A stretch of 64,000 bases of DNA from Brachionus manjavacas (Eukaryota > Rotifera > Eurotatoria > Ploima > Brachionidae). The stretch covers positions 915,501 to 979,500 of the forward strand of contig JAHQIY010000008.1 of NCBI GenBank assembly GCA_019054805.1, given 5' to 3'. The position numbers and the translations under genes were made by a program. Below the pieces are notes generated by a model that made no database searches, was not told the origin of the DNA, and saw only the letters and a list, made by a program, of their open reading frames with translations. Below are positions 33,605 to 44,688 of the stretch, in pieces. Every line of letters starts with the position of its first letter. The stretch's first letter is position 1.

Positions 33605-33990
33605 AAAAGAAGAAAGACAGTTAAAGAACGTGATTTAGGTATAATGATGATTATGAACTTCAAATCTGAAATGGAGAATGCAAGCTTTGATTGCGGCCAA
33701 AAGAGCTAATATGGTACTAGGAAAATTATCTAAAGCTTTCAAGTCATGGCCAATTGGTACGTCCAAAAAGCTTTATTCTAAAGTAAATTGGCACAATTCA
33801 AACAAATTTTGTATCCGATGAGCTTTTCTAATCTAGCGAGGTTTATATGCGGATACCAAATGTCAATAGCGATTGGGTCACTCTGGGAAAGCTACTATTG
33901 CAATCCCCATTTGGGTTTTCATTTAGTGGGATTGTTATTATATTTATTATGTGCTATCTGTTTTTAATAAATGAAAAGATGTTATTTCAA
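33605..33990 (+). pseudogene. LINE RT C-terminal relic
   Basis: ERDLGIMMIMNFKSEM, then in a shifted frame MQALIAAKRANMVLGKLSKA FKSWPIGTSKKLYSK. This matches the RT-to-C-terminal transition of CR1/Jockey-like LINEs (ERDLG...ANRVLGM...LY). Many disruptions; the 3' part is not readable. Confidence 0.55.
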
Positions 33991-34129
33991 GAGTAAAAAA
34001 AAAAAAATTTTTATAAATTTTATCCTTGAAGTTATTTTTAGAAAAGTTAAATATGAAAACTCTTATAACTTTGTAATTTTGGTATATTTATTAATTGTCA
34101 TTTAAAATGACTAAAAAATTTAAATCAAA

Positions 34130-34436
34130 TCTAAGAAAGAAAATTGTCATTGAAAAGTGTCATAGGGACCCCTCTTTCGATCGAGGAAATCAAGCAAATC
34201 AACAACCAAAGATTGATTAAAAACCACTCAATCGTGACGGATTAGAAACCCACGCGAGGCATTATATAAAATCACTTTTTTGGTCCATCGATACTTTAGA
34301 TTTTCTGGTTTGACAAAATGATTTTTTAATTTTATTTTATTTTTGACACTTAAAAAACCCAATTTAGGTAGCATTTTATTTTTAAATTATTCTGAAGGGG
34401 CTCTAAGTCTGAAACAGATATAATAAATAAAAATTT
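34130..34436 (+). repeat. Probable LINE 3' fragment with degraded tail hairpin
   Basis: A basic coding-like start (MTKKFKSNLRKKIVIEKC) followed by stops, then a UTR ending TTCTGAAGGGGCTCTAAGTC TGAAACAG and AATAAATAAAA, a decayed form of the 43735 tail hairpin. The coding piece is not recognised. Confidence 0.4.
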
Positions 34437-35499
34437 TGAAGTAAATTTTCTTCATTCAAAACATCTTTGATTGATAACTTATACTTCTTGAATACTTCTA
34501 GTCTGACCATATCTAAAGCATTCATAATCATAATGGATGTTTTTAGTCACCTCTTAAGAAACGATTATTATATCTAAATTGGGCAGTAAATTTAATTTTG
34601 GATTATTTTTTCCAAAAAAGTCAATCAGGTCGTTTATCGATTACATTGTAATATTCTTTCAAAAAAATATATATGTAAAATATTTATTTAAGTCAAGACC
34701 AATTTATTTTAATTATCAATAATTTAAACTTCCGTAGATTGACTCGAATTCGAATTAATTTTCAATTGATGAAAACATTGATAAATTTTTAATAACAATT
34801 ACCTAAATATTATTATATTTTATTTTAAAAGTAAATAAATTTAAATTTTAAAACGAAATAAATGCCTTATAAATTAATCATAAATATTTAAATAAATTTT
34901 CAAGATTATCGATTAAAACTCGAAAATTTTGCTTTAATATTATCATCAATAATTTGGAAAAATTCGAAATTAAAATCGTAGAAACATCTAAATTTTTTAA
35001 AATAACATCTTTATTTCGAACTTATTTTTTCAAAGAAAACAATCAGATTGACACATTCAGATAACTTCCAATGGATCAGATCTTGATAATTATTATTTAA
35101 AAAGAGTTAATTGAGTTCTTTATTTATTATTCATTTTTAAAAAAATAAAGGTAGAACAACACAACATTCTATTATTTTATAGTTTTGTAAGCCATCCTAT
35201 TATTTATTTAAATAATTTCATAATTTTTAGTTTGATGTACAAATTATTTTTCTGATCTGAATTTTCGAAAATCTATTTGATTAGAAATTTACACGATTAT
35301 TTTTTCAATAATTTCCAAATTTACCAAAATAAATTTTATTCTCGAAATATGTTTTTTTTTAAATATCTGAGTATTTCCACGATTTTATTTCAATTTATTG
35401 TTACAGATTTTTAGAAAGCAAAATTTTGAAGTTTTAATTGTAAATATTGAATATTTATTTATCAAATACAGAAAAAATTACCATTTTCAAATAAAATAT
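34437..35499. other. AT-rich stretch without a gene
   Basis: Nothing recognisable; the 35398-35607 frame is low-complexity. Confidence 0.4.
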
Positions 35500-35707
35500 C
35501 ACGTAAAATTACGTGCCCAAAAAGTTTTAAAAAAGCCAAAAAATGTCAAAATTCTCAAAAAAAGTAGTATTTATCCAATTTTTTATTTTTTCCGAAAATT
35601 TACGTAATTTTCGGTAATTTTACGTCAATTCATATAAAATCCGGTAATTGTAACTTAAATTTTTTTACTTTGGTAATTTTACGTGAAACTACGTGAAATT
35701 ACGTATA
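35500..35707. repeat. Cluster of TTACGT palindromes
   Basis: Begins with the near-perfect palindrome CACGTAAAATTACGTG (35500-35515). It ends with TTTTACGTGAAACTACGTG and AAATTACGTAT, and has further TTACGTAA and TTTTACGTC copies between. Otherwise CpG is scarce here, so the clustering stands out. Confidence 0.6.
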
Positions 35708-35724
35708 AACAGAAAACCATAGCA

Positions 35725-35895
35725 GTATTGTAAATAATAGCACAAAAATGGCTCTGCAAACAAGCGAATTCTGCAAAAACGTCAAATATTTTATGCATTG
35801 TGCATTATACAGAAAATTGATTTTTTGCTGAGAATTGAAATTCGTTTGTATAGATTTGTAATTTTTGTGCTAAAATCTTACATTGCCATGGAAGT
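35725..35895. repeat. Short inverted-repeat element (MITE-like)
   Basis: Ends share, in inverse orientation, GTAA...TAGCACAAAAAT and further in CAAAC..GAATT. The right arm reads AGATTTTAGCACAAAAATTA on the minus strand. No clear target duplication. Confidence 0.5.
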
Positions 35896-35984
35896 GACAG
35901 GTTGTGTGTCCTTTAGATATTTTATTGCTCCTAAAACTAAATTTCGGGAATAATGTAATAATGTATACGAATTTAACCCACTTG

Positions 35985-36802
35985 TAATACGCCTCATCAG
36001 TTTGGTCACCATCTAGTCAGCGAGACATCAGAGCATTAGAGACCGTTCAGAGGAGAGCTACCAAACTGTTGTCTAGAATCAGAAACTGGAGTTATTAAGA
36101 CCGTCTCACTGTATTAGGTCTGACGCCACTTCATTAATGCAGAATTAGAGGGGATCTGATCCAGCTATTCAAGTTCAACAATGGCGTCAACAAAGTGTCC
36201 TGGGTGAATCCTCTGGTGCAATGTAGTTCTCTCACACAAACTGGTCCAGTAAGGGGAATCAGGGGACACAAGAGAAGACTCCCCAGGCAGCCCTCAACTA
36301 CTTAATGTATGCAGAGGTCCAACTTCTTCACGAACAGAGTTGTTAACCATTTGAATGCCCTGCCAGCCGAAGTTACCGACTCTCAATCAATCAACCAGTT
36401 CAAGAATAAGTACGACGCCTTCAAGTCTAGCATATGATTTCACTAACGCGCACTTGTTCCTTCTACCTTTTTTATTGTATACTTCTTCTATTTTAATTTT
36501 TCATTGTAATTCTATTTTAATTGTAATTTTATTTGATTTGTAATGGTATTTAAACTGTAATCTATTTATTATGTAATTCTATTTTTGTATTCTTGCATAT
36601 TTTTCCTTTGTAAAATTCTTGTACATAATACTTACTTAATTCCACACAATACTTCCTTAGATTAAATTAAACAATGACTCTTACTGAACTAAAAAAAAAA
36701 AAAATAATATATTTATCTGTTATTTTCCATTTTTTCTGCGCAATTTCGACTACCATAGATGTCCTCCTAGTAGGTCATCCCCACAAGCTTGCTTGCTGTA
36801 GC

Positions 36803-36884
<82 letters not shown>
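35985..36884 (+). mobile_element. 5'-truncated LINE with structured 3' end and (TTA)n tail
   Basis: Coding part: VWSPSSQRDIRALETVQRRA, RLTVLGLTPLH, RGDLIQLFKFNNGVNKVSW, GPVRGIRGHKRRLPRQPS, SNFFTNRVVNHLNALPAE and INQFKNKYDAFKSSI, with a stop at ~36436. Three internal nonsense changes. The ~310-bp 3' UTR ends in CTACCATAG, hairpin ATGTCCT-CCTAGT-AGGTCAT, hairpin CAAG-CTTG-CTTG, GTAGC (36749-36802) and a long uninterrupted TTA repeat (36803-36884). Confidence 0.88.
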
Positions 36885-36886
<2 letters not shown>

Positions 36887-37198
36887 CCCTTCTTAAAAAA
36901 AACAATTCGCTATTCAAATTTTTCGATACTTCATCAAGTATTCTTAAATACATCAAAAGCATCGTCGCATAGGAAAGTTGAATTCTGCTCAAATACCCAT
37001 GACCACAAAACGTTTCTCAAGGAATTGAACGTTCCGGCGTATTTATAAATGGTCAGGAATTAATTGGGATGAAAGTTTAAACAGGCGTCAAAGTTTTAAA
37101 GCAATAAAAACTAGCTGTTCTTTTTTGTGTTTATCCATATTATATTTATTTAAAAGAAATTTTGAGCAAAAATATTGAGAATTTTAAACAGAGTTGTT
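36885..37198. other. AT-rich stretch without a gene
   Basis: Nothing recognisable. Confidence 0.4.
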
Positions 37199-38441
37199 CC
37201 TCAAGTCTCAAGTCAAGTCCAAGTCACGACTTGACTTGAATTTATTTTTGAGTAAAAAGTTGATGTTTTTTTTTATTTCATTTTTACTAAATTATATAGC
37301 ATTTTTAATTGAATCATTTTGTTAACAAAAAAAATTATAAAGGAGACGGGGAAATTTGAAAAAAATAATTTTTTTGGTATATTTATTTATATTTTATTAA
37401 ATAAAAGAAATTTTTTTATTCTTTTTTCATTAATTTTGATATTTTATTTAGTTTTTCAATTCAAGACTCTTCGATGCTTAAATGTTTTTAAAAAAAAAAG
37501 AGAAAAATAAATTTTTAAGCTAAGAATATTGTTCAACATAAATTTGAAAATCAAACAATTTTTTATCTTCTTAAAATAGCTAAATTTAACAAAATTAATG
37601 CTCAAAAAAAATTAAAATTGAAATATAGCCTTAATTTTGTAGAGAATTTGATTCTTTATCCAAAAATATTTAGAAATTGAGATAAATAACTATCTTAAAT
37701 CATTTAAAAGAAAAATTACTTAAGAATTAGGAAGCAAAATTCAGCTTTCAGAATATTCAGTGCTTGAAAAAAAGCACTTGGGAAAATGGTGTGTCTCAGA
37801 AAATTTTTGCCTTGACGTCTCTTCGCACCTGTCGCTTTGGAAGAGAAAAATCAAATTTTTTGTATTTTTCTTAAAGAATTTTGAATAAAGACGAAGAGTT
37901 CCTATTCAAAACACTGAGAATATAGTTTTAAGGTCATTTTTAAATTCCGTTCCTTGTGAATCTAATTCGGTAATAAATCGCTCTTCTGTATTATAGAAAA
38001 TAAATCGAGAAAAGGAGATATTCTTGGATTTTATTAGGCAGCCAACAAGTGAACAAAAGTCTAGAAAAGAATTTTGGAATGAAAATTCTTATCGTTTTCC
38101 AATTTTTAGCCAAATTGCCCGTATTTTGTTTTCTATACCAGCTTCAAGCGCTTTTGTTGAGCGGTATTTTAGTATATGCGGAATCGTAAGTAGCAAAAGA
38201 TCTCAACACACTAATCCAAAAAATTTCATGTCGAAAACATTGTTAAAAGTTAATGTTGATGTTTTAAGAAAGAAAAAGTTATTTTTTTATTATTTATATT
38301 TTTTTGAAGAGTTTAACTCTCATTTTTTTCTAAATAAAGATTTTGAATTTTAATTTAATTTTAAAAATTTTAAAATTTTCTAATAATTCCGCATCATTAA
38401 GCATTAGGTCTTAAGGAAATTCTGTGATGAGCAAAGCCCTG
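37199..38441 (+). mobile_element. hAT transposon relic with C-terminal dimerisation domain
   Basis: The frame at 38024-38353 is the hAT C-terminal dimerisation domain: FWNENSYRFPIFSQIARILF, then SIPASSAFVERYFSICGIVS and SKRSQHTNPKN, leading to LLKVNVDVL. The diagnostic SSAFVER...FS..G signature is present. The rest of the transposase is lost or unreadable. Left end CAGAGTTGTTCCTCAAGTC and right end CTCATCACAG-type inverse (GATGAGCAAAGCCCTG) lie where hAT ends should be, ~90 bp past the ORF on the right. AAGTC/GACTTG subterminal repeats follow the left end. Flanking 8-mers do not match, so the exact ends are provisional. Confidence 0.65.
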
Positions 38442-39470
38442 CCAAATCATTCAAGTGTTCAATTGTAAGTATGGACACTTGATCTGGTCACTTGAAACTC
38501 AAAAAATTTCAAGTGTAAATGTATGCGGGTAATAAAATTCAACAAAAGAATCTGAAAAAAGTCAAGTCAAGTTTAGGCTTGATTTAAATAATGTACTAAC
38601 GTAGTAACGAAGTATTGTACGTTTAATTTGTAACTTCTCGTCTGTATTTTGTTTTAGGATTCTAGAATCAGCATCGAAGAGGAAAAATCAATGTTTTTGA
38701 GCAAGACAGTGAAGATTTTCGAAATTGGTTCCTGAGCTGAAATCAAAAACCTACCTCTAAAGAGTCAGACACAAAAATTTTAATAACAGGATTGAGGAAC
38801 ATTGGAACACTCTGAACGCGGTGACTAAAAACATCATTAATACGAACATTTAAAAAAAAGAATTGACAAGTTACTAAGATAATTTTTTATGCTAGTAAAA
38901 TATAAAAATTGTTCAGCATTTAGCAATAAGTTGTTTAAAAATATAGTCGAGTCTTTTTATAACGATATTTTTTTTCATAATTTACATTCCCCAATATAAT
39001 AACATGTTAAATTTACTTGTAAAGCTAGCAATGAATTGTTAAACGTATTTAAAAAAAAACATTAAATTACCTTTAAAACTATTGTATAGATAAATTACGA
39101 TTGTATTTTGCCCAAAAGAACGAAGACTGTTCTTTATTCATTGATCAGTTGTCTAAAATTGATCAATTTTGTAGCGTCAATCAGTCTTTTCAAAGTAAAA
39201 TTGATAAATATTTTTCTTTTTAATCTATTTTTTATTTTTTAATAAACAATAATTTCTTTAAAAAAAATTTATTTTCAATTTTTTTCTTCCCATTCTTTAA
39301 CATGCAAATTTGATTAATACGATGTCCATTTTTTCCGCCTAAACACATCGTATTACTCGACTGAATGTTAAAATAAGCTTTCTAAAAATAGAATATTTAA
39401 TAATTGGCCGTTGGTTTTATATTTTGGAGTCTTCGTGCGCCCATATTTGGACACTTGAATCTCCCACAGC
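38442..39470. other. AT-rich intergenic stretch
   Basis: No gene recognised. A (GTCAAGTCAAG) block at about 38568-38580 resembles the hAT subterminal repeats. Confidence 0.4.
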
Positions 39471-40530
39471 ATTTATACTAGTGTTGGGCGGCGGCCAAAA
39501 ATTTGGACCGCCGAGTTGGCCGGCAAAATCATTGACGGCCAACAATCACCCCGATAAGTTTGCTGTCATCTGCAAAAAGCTTGATAATGTGATTGACAAC
39601 TGCCGGCATGTCATTTATCAAGATGACGAAGAGGAGAGGTCCGAAGACGCTCCCCTGAGGGACTCCACTGGTTACAGGTTTCCATTCCGAGTAGCTGTCA
39701 CCAATCATAACTCTTTATTTCCTACCGCTTAGATAACTTCTTATCCAGTTCTTTAGTTCTTGCAGAAGCCCAAATGCTTCAGCTTGAAATAGAGTGACTC
39801 GTGACATACTTTATCGAAGGCCTTCTGAAAATCTAAAAAGACAACTAAGGTTTGATGGCCATTGTTAAAGGCATCCGTTATCGTATCCATAGTCTCCAGG
39901 AGATTTGTGATACAAGACTTGTTTTGTACAAAACCATGTTGCTCCTTGGTGATCAAGTCGTTATTAATAAGGTGTTCCAACATGACATCCCTGACCATTC
40001 TTTCCATAAGTTTACATGGGATAGCTGTGAGTGAGATTGGGCGGTAGTTTGCTGGATCATTCTTGTCGCCTTTCTTGAATACTGGGGTGATGTTCGCATA
40101 TTTCCAGCACTCTGGTACAATTCCAAATTTGAGCGAGTTCCTGAAAATGCTATTAAGTAATGGGCCGAAAGTCTCCGAGCAGCTTTTTAGTACCAATGGA
40201 TGAATGCCATCCGGGCCTACAGATTTTCTGGTATTTAGTTTAGAGAGAGCCCTTATTACCTTATTTACTGTGAACAATTCTTCAGGTTTGACTGAGCAGG
40301 ACTCTTATGCTGTAATGTCTGGATCTCGAGTCACCTCGGATTGGTTCTGATAGAGTATTGAAAACCATGCAGAACTGGTCATTCAGAATACGGCCAATTT
40401 GGCGGCCAGACCGGCGGCCAAAGTGGCCGTCCGCCTTTATAACCTTCCGTCAAGGCGGTCTTGTTCGCGGTCAAAGCAATTTTTGGCCGCATCAATGGCC
40501 GTTTGTACGGTTCCCAGCACTAATTTATAC
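39471..40530. mobile_element. hAT-type non-autonomous element, 8-bp target duplication, GC-rich ends
   Basis: ATTTATAC occurs at 39471-39478 and 40523-40530. Directly inside, the ends are TAGTGTTGGG (39479) and, inverted, TAGTGCTGGG (to 40522). Both subterminal regions are packed with GGCGGCCA/TGGCCGCC motifs, in sharp contrast to the AT-rich flanks. Eight-base duplications and TAG-type ends are hAT hallmarks. The interior is occupied by a LINE RT fragment. Confidence 0.9.
39541..40389 (-). pseudogene. LINE reverse transcriptase fragment nested in the hAT element
   Basis: Minus strand: ELFTVNKVIRALSKLNTRKS, VGPDGIHPLVLKSC, CWKYANITPVFKKGDKNDPA, NYRPISLTAIPCKLMERMV, KEQHGFVQNKSC, VVFLDFQKAFDKV, LGFCKN. 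After a shift come LKNWIRSYLSGRK(stop), [20 protein letters not shown] and [10 protein letters not shown]. This is palm and fingers of a CR1/Jockey-type RT with the FADD box, cut at both sides. ACGGCCAA occurs at both junctions (39535-39542, 40390-40397). It is either the LINE's own target duplication or a repeat already present in the host element. Confidence 0.88.
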
Positions 40531-40618
40531 TTGAACTGCTTTATTCAATTTTAAAGATTTGAAAAAAAAATTTCATAATTAAAAAGATAATTTTATTTTT
40601 TTAAATTAATAACAATTT

Positions 40619-41148
40619 CTATTCTATATTAAATGGTATACAAAAGACCAGGCCTAAGCAAATGTTTGTGAGCGAAAGAATCAAAATAATGACATCGTAG
40701 ATAAAATATTCACACAAGTCTAAGCCATAGTTATCCTCGAAATTAATCGAATTTGTGTTATCAGAATAGAGGCATTCGTATATGTAGAGACCATGTAAGG
40801 CTATTGTATTTACAAAGGGAATGAAACCAATGGTCAGAAACTTGGATGTCCATGAAGCCATTTTGAACCTGGTCGACCAGTTTTTGCAGCAATCTTTTTT
40901 ATGCTATTACTGAAGATTAAAAAAAAGATCAAAAATTTACTAGATAGCAAATAGATAATTGAAGCAATTGCGTAGAGCAATCCGAACGGAACACAAGAAA
41001 CAAAATAAATAACATTGTGTGACTGGATCGAGAACATTAGTTGAAGCAAACAAACTATAATGCTTATTAACCCAGCCAGTGTGAATAGTACATTGTATTT
41101 TGAAACAAAGACTTGGTAGCATTTGTCTGAGCTGTGGTCCAGATACAT
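40619..41148 (-). CDS. Two-exon four-helix membrane protein (160 aa), unknown function
   Basis: Exon 1 is 41148-40941, intron 40940-40894 (47 bp, GTAAATTTTT...AAAAAAG), exon 2 40893-40619. I chose this splice because it joins two open frames without a stop and matches the intron size of STRIP. Alternative acceptors lead to stops or the wrong frame. The product has four hydrophobic segments: LFTLAGLISIIVCLLQLMF, VIYFVSCVPFGLLYAIASII, FLTIGFIPFVNTIALHGLYI and YFIYDVIILILSLTNICLGL. There is a short polar N-terminus and a loop with NCCKNWSTR. No family recognised; tetraspan topology with both ends inside is likely. Codon content is ordinary and there are no stops, so it looks like a real host gene. 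Confidence 0.65.
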
Positions 41149-43639
41149 TTTAAACTCAATTCACTGTCAACATCTATAAATAAGAATTACTATTTTTTTA
41201 AGAAAGTCAAATGAAATTAAGAAAAAATGTAAATATAAATTAAAGCTAAATTTCGTGATAAGAACCCGAATCTAATTTATAAGCCTACAAATGTTAAATA
41301 AAAGGTTAGAACAATCAAAATGGAAAAAATAAATAAAATATGTTTATTTAATCGATTTAACATTTTAATATAAATTAATGATTTGTTGGTATAAATTGAA
41401 AATGTCCATTTAATTTTTTCCTTATTTTCCAAATGTAGTTCTGTCTTCAACAAGATTTCAGAAATTAATAAAGCAAAGAAAAGAAATAAAATGTGTCACA
41501 AAAACTGTAAAAATAGATTTGACTTTCATCCACACCAATTTTTAAAAGTTTAATCTTAGAGAAAATCTTTTTGTTAAAGCCAAAATTGTCAAAAATAAGA
41601 CGATTTTTCGTCGATTCTGAAAATTCTACTTTATTTTTAGCATCATAAAATTGAAAAAATTGAACAATTTTTTTTAAGAGTCCGAAATTGAGAGATATTA
41701 ATCACCTAAATCTGCTTTAGCAAATACTCTGCAAATGAGCAAATTTTTGCAAGGCACAAAAGCCAGCTTTGACTCCATTAATCTATTAGAACAATAAAAC
41801 ACATTCACCCGTTGTTATTTAAGTGCTCAGGCATGTGGCAACTTTTTCTTCCTCATTAAAGAGATTTTTTCTTTGGATTGATTTTGCCAACCCTTTAAAT
41901 AAAATTTAAAAATTTTTTCCCATCAAAAAAGCCAGATTTGACTTTGACTTCATGACTTTTAGCCTTACTCTGATCTAATTATTAAATTTCTCGCACCAAA
42001 AATTAATTGAGATATTTAGACTATTAGGGAAGGAAAAAATTTAAAAAAATGTTAAAATTTAATTGAAAAATTTTTAGCAACATTCTTTTGATTTGTAAAA
42101 ATTTGAATTTTCGAAAAAAAAACTGAAGAGATGCTTGATTTTTTTTAAAAAAAATTTATTTTTAATTTTGGAAAATTATCATAATTTGTCATGAATTTCG
42201 GTTGAAAAAATTAGCCTAAATTTAAAATTTAAATTTTTTTAAATTATTTATCTTAGAAAATTATTTGAATAAATTTAGTAATTTTTTAGTAAAATTTCGT
42301 GGAAAAAAGATATTTCTAAACTAAAAAATATAAAATTTAGTTTATTCTGGTGAATCATTCACCTAAGATTTTTTTTTTTAATATCCTTATTGTTTAAAAA
42401 CAATTCGGGGATTATTTACTTAAGCTTCAAACTTCACTAGTATTATGATCCTAAATTTAGATCAAGAATTTGTTCTTCTTTTTTATAATAAAAAATAATA
42501 TTTCAATTTTTAGTTTAATTAACAGATTTTCGTTAGATTGCGAATTTTGTATTTTGGGGCATTTTACATAAGCATAAAATTTGGTTAAATTTTCTTACCA
42601 AGTATTTCTAATTCCCAGTATTTTAATATTTCTAATTTTGGTCCGAAAAATATAAAAAATCTAATATTTGAAAGATGAAATAATGAAAAAAATATTTAAA
42701 TTTTTTAAAAGTTTCGGAAAAATTACTTTTTTTGCCCGACGCCAAATTAATTTGAAGATCATTTTTTCAAAAACAAATAAGTAAGAAATAAATTTCAAGT
42801 TTAATTAAATTTTTCAAAATTTTCAAAATTTGGCTCTTAATTTAAAATAAGATTAATTTATTTTAAACTAATTTTATTGACACACTTGAATACCTTTTTG
42901 ATGATTTTTTTTAAAATAACTAACTAATAAAAAACTTTATTTTGTATGCTTGAATTTTAAATTTTGTTATTTATGATGCCAGCTAATGTTTTGGAATACT
43001 CAGTAATTTTTGAAACAAGAAAAAATAGAGATGGTTTGAACTTCAAAATTTTTCGTAAATTTTAATAAAAAAACTAGTTGATCAAACCAGTTTGAATGAT
43101 CTTTGAAGGAATGAATTTAAAAGTTTAATTTTTTTAATAATTTGAAATCTAATCGAATTAATTTTTTCTAAATGTTTCATGATTTTCGTGTTATCAGGAG
43201 ACGCCTTCCAAGATTAAAAAAAAATTTTTAATTCATTTTTGATCTCTATTTGCTAAAATAATGCTATGGTCCCAAGTTGGATTTTCGTTGCGTCATCTTT
43301 TCTAAAGAAAACATAACCAAAGAATTAATTGTATAAATTTGATACGAGAAAAATTAATATTATTATTATTATTATTTATTAGATTTAAGCCTCATTAGCA
43401 AAAAAAAAGCTCAAAAAAAAATTTCAAGGCACAGTAAATCATGAAAATTATTAGTCTCAAGAATTAATCTAAAAAACAAATTATCTAATATAATAATCAA
43501 AATATCTAACTCTATAACAAAAAAACTAAAAAAAAAAAGAAAAATTTTGAACAAGCAAAATTGGCGTTTTTAGTGTCAACTTTTTTTTCATATATTTAGT
43601 GCTTTTTTTTTGCTTTTATCATTGATTAAGAAGCCTAAT
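41149..43639. other. Long AT-rich gene desert
   Basis: No gene, transposon signature or RNA gene recognised; low-complexity A/T throughout. Confidence 0.4.
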
Positions 43640-43788
43640 GTCTCTTAAACAGCATTTAAACAAAATTTCTTCTATGTCTTCTTAACTTTAATTTTTTTTA
43701 GCTTATTTTCTTTATCTTGATTTTTTTTAATTTGTTCTGAAGGAGCCCTAGCTCGGTACAGAAAAAATTAAATAATAAATAAATAAAG
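43640..43788 (+). mobile_element. LINE 3' UTR with nested tail hairpin
   Basis: AT-rich UTR-like sequence ending TTCTGAAGGAGCCCTAGCTC GGTACAGAA and AATAATAAATAAATAAA. Same terminus as the LINE at 18012; strongly 5'-truncated. Confidence 0.75.
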
Positions 43789-43791
43789 GCT

Positions 43792-43983
43792 TTGGTCGTA
43801 GTTTACCGAGTACCCACAACACAATTGAGGCAAACAATCGAGGAATCAGAAAAGATCTTGTACGATTTACGACATTCTCGCCAAACCCCAAAAGAAGTTT
43901 TTTATCGGCTCATTAAACTTAGCAAGCAAGTCAGAGTTCGAAGCAACAGTCAAGTAATTCAAGAAAAGTCAATACATATTTAA
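43792..43983 (+). CDS. Orphan coding fragment, unidentified
   Basis: The frame reads VVVYRVPTTQLRQTIEESEK then ILYDLRHSRQTPKEVFYRLI and ends in KSIHI. It is charged, helix-prone, without low-complexity, and clearly GC-richer than the flanks, so it probably derives from a real gene. It begins directly after a LINE tail and lacks an ATG in context (the frame starts with GCTTTGGTC), so it may be an exon or a fragment interrupted by the LINE. No family recognised. Confidence 0.3.
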   Translation: MVVVYRVPTTQLRQTIEESEKILYDLRHSRQTPKEVFYRLIKLSKQVRVRSNSQVIQEKSIHI

Positions 43984-44019
43984 GATTATAAAGAATTTAA
44001 TATATAATGATATGCATAA

Positions 44020-44074
44020 GCTACAGCAAGACTAGCTTGCGGAGCTGGCCTACTAGAAGGTCACCTATGGTAGC
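44020..44074 (-). mobile_element. LINE 3' terminus (three-way-junction type)
   Basis: Minus strand: GCTAC-CATAG, hairpin CCTTCTAGTAGG, perfect hairpin GCAAG-CTAGT-CTTGC, GTAGC. The tail has decayed to AT. Confidence 0.75.
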
Positions 44075-44688
44075 TCCTTGCGCCTAACACATAGAAAAAT
44101 ACTGACAGAAGGAATACAGGTTAATTTTTAGGTCAAATAAGAGTTAAGATTACAGATAGAAAGAGCTGGAGTTTATGTATAGTACAAATGATGGATAATT
44201 TTACATTAAAATTGTAAGCGTAATAAAAGAATAATTTAAAAGGAAAAAAAATTTTATAAATAAGTGTTTTATGTTCAACTTCTAATAAAATTTGAATTTT
44301 TGAGCTTAATAAACAAAGTTGGATGAAAAAAAAGTTTATTTTTTCGTTACGAAATTAGCCTAAAATAAAAATAAAAAAATTATATTTTTATAGTCTAATT
44401 CATTTTCTTTTTTGTTATACGAGTTGGCTTTTTTGATATTCAATTTGACAATGATAGTCAAAAATTAGATTGTTTCTCAAAAAAGCAAAGCCTTTTTCTC
44501 GATTTTCGAAATTTTTTTTAAATCGATATAATGAACTTTAAAAAAATAAAAAAGTAATACTTTTTCTAAGAAAAAATATTTAAAAACAAATTAAAAAAAA
44601 TGATATCCGTTAATTATCACCATGATAATAAAAATAAATCCATGAAAATTACTAATTATTGTTTATCTAAAAATTCTAAATAATAAAA
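44075..44688. other. AT-rich stretch without a gene
   Basis: Nothing recognisable. Confidence 0.4.

Noticed and set aside
36811..36884. CRISPR-like or regulatory repeat array
   Set aside because: Pure trinucleotide microsatellite; CRISPR is not expected in an animal nuclear genome.
36674..37048. Poly-leucine protein ORF
   Set aside because: It is the translation of a TTA microsatellite at a LINE tail.
39424..39732. Plus-strand 102-codon ORF spanning the hAT end
   Set aside because: Crosses a transposon boundary and is antisense to the RT FADD region.
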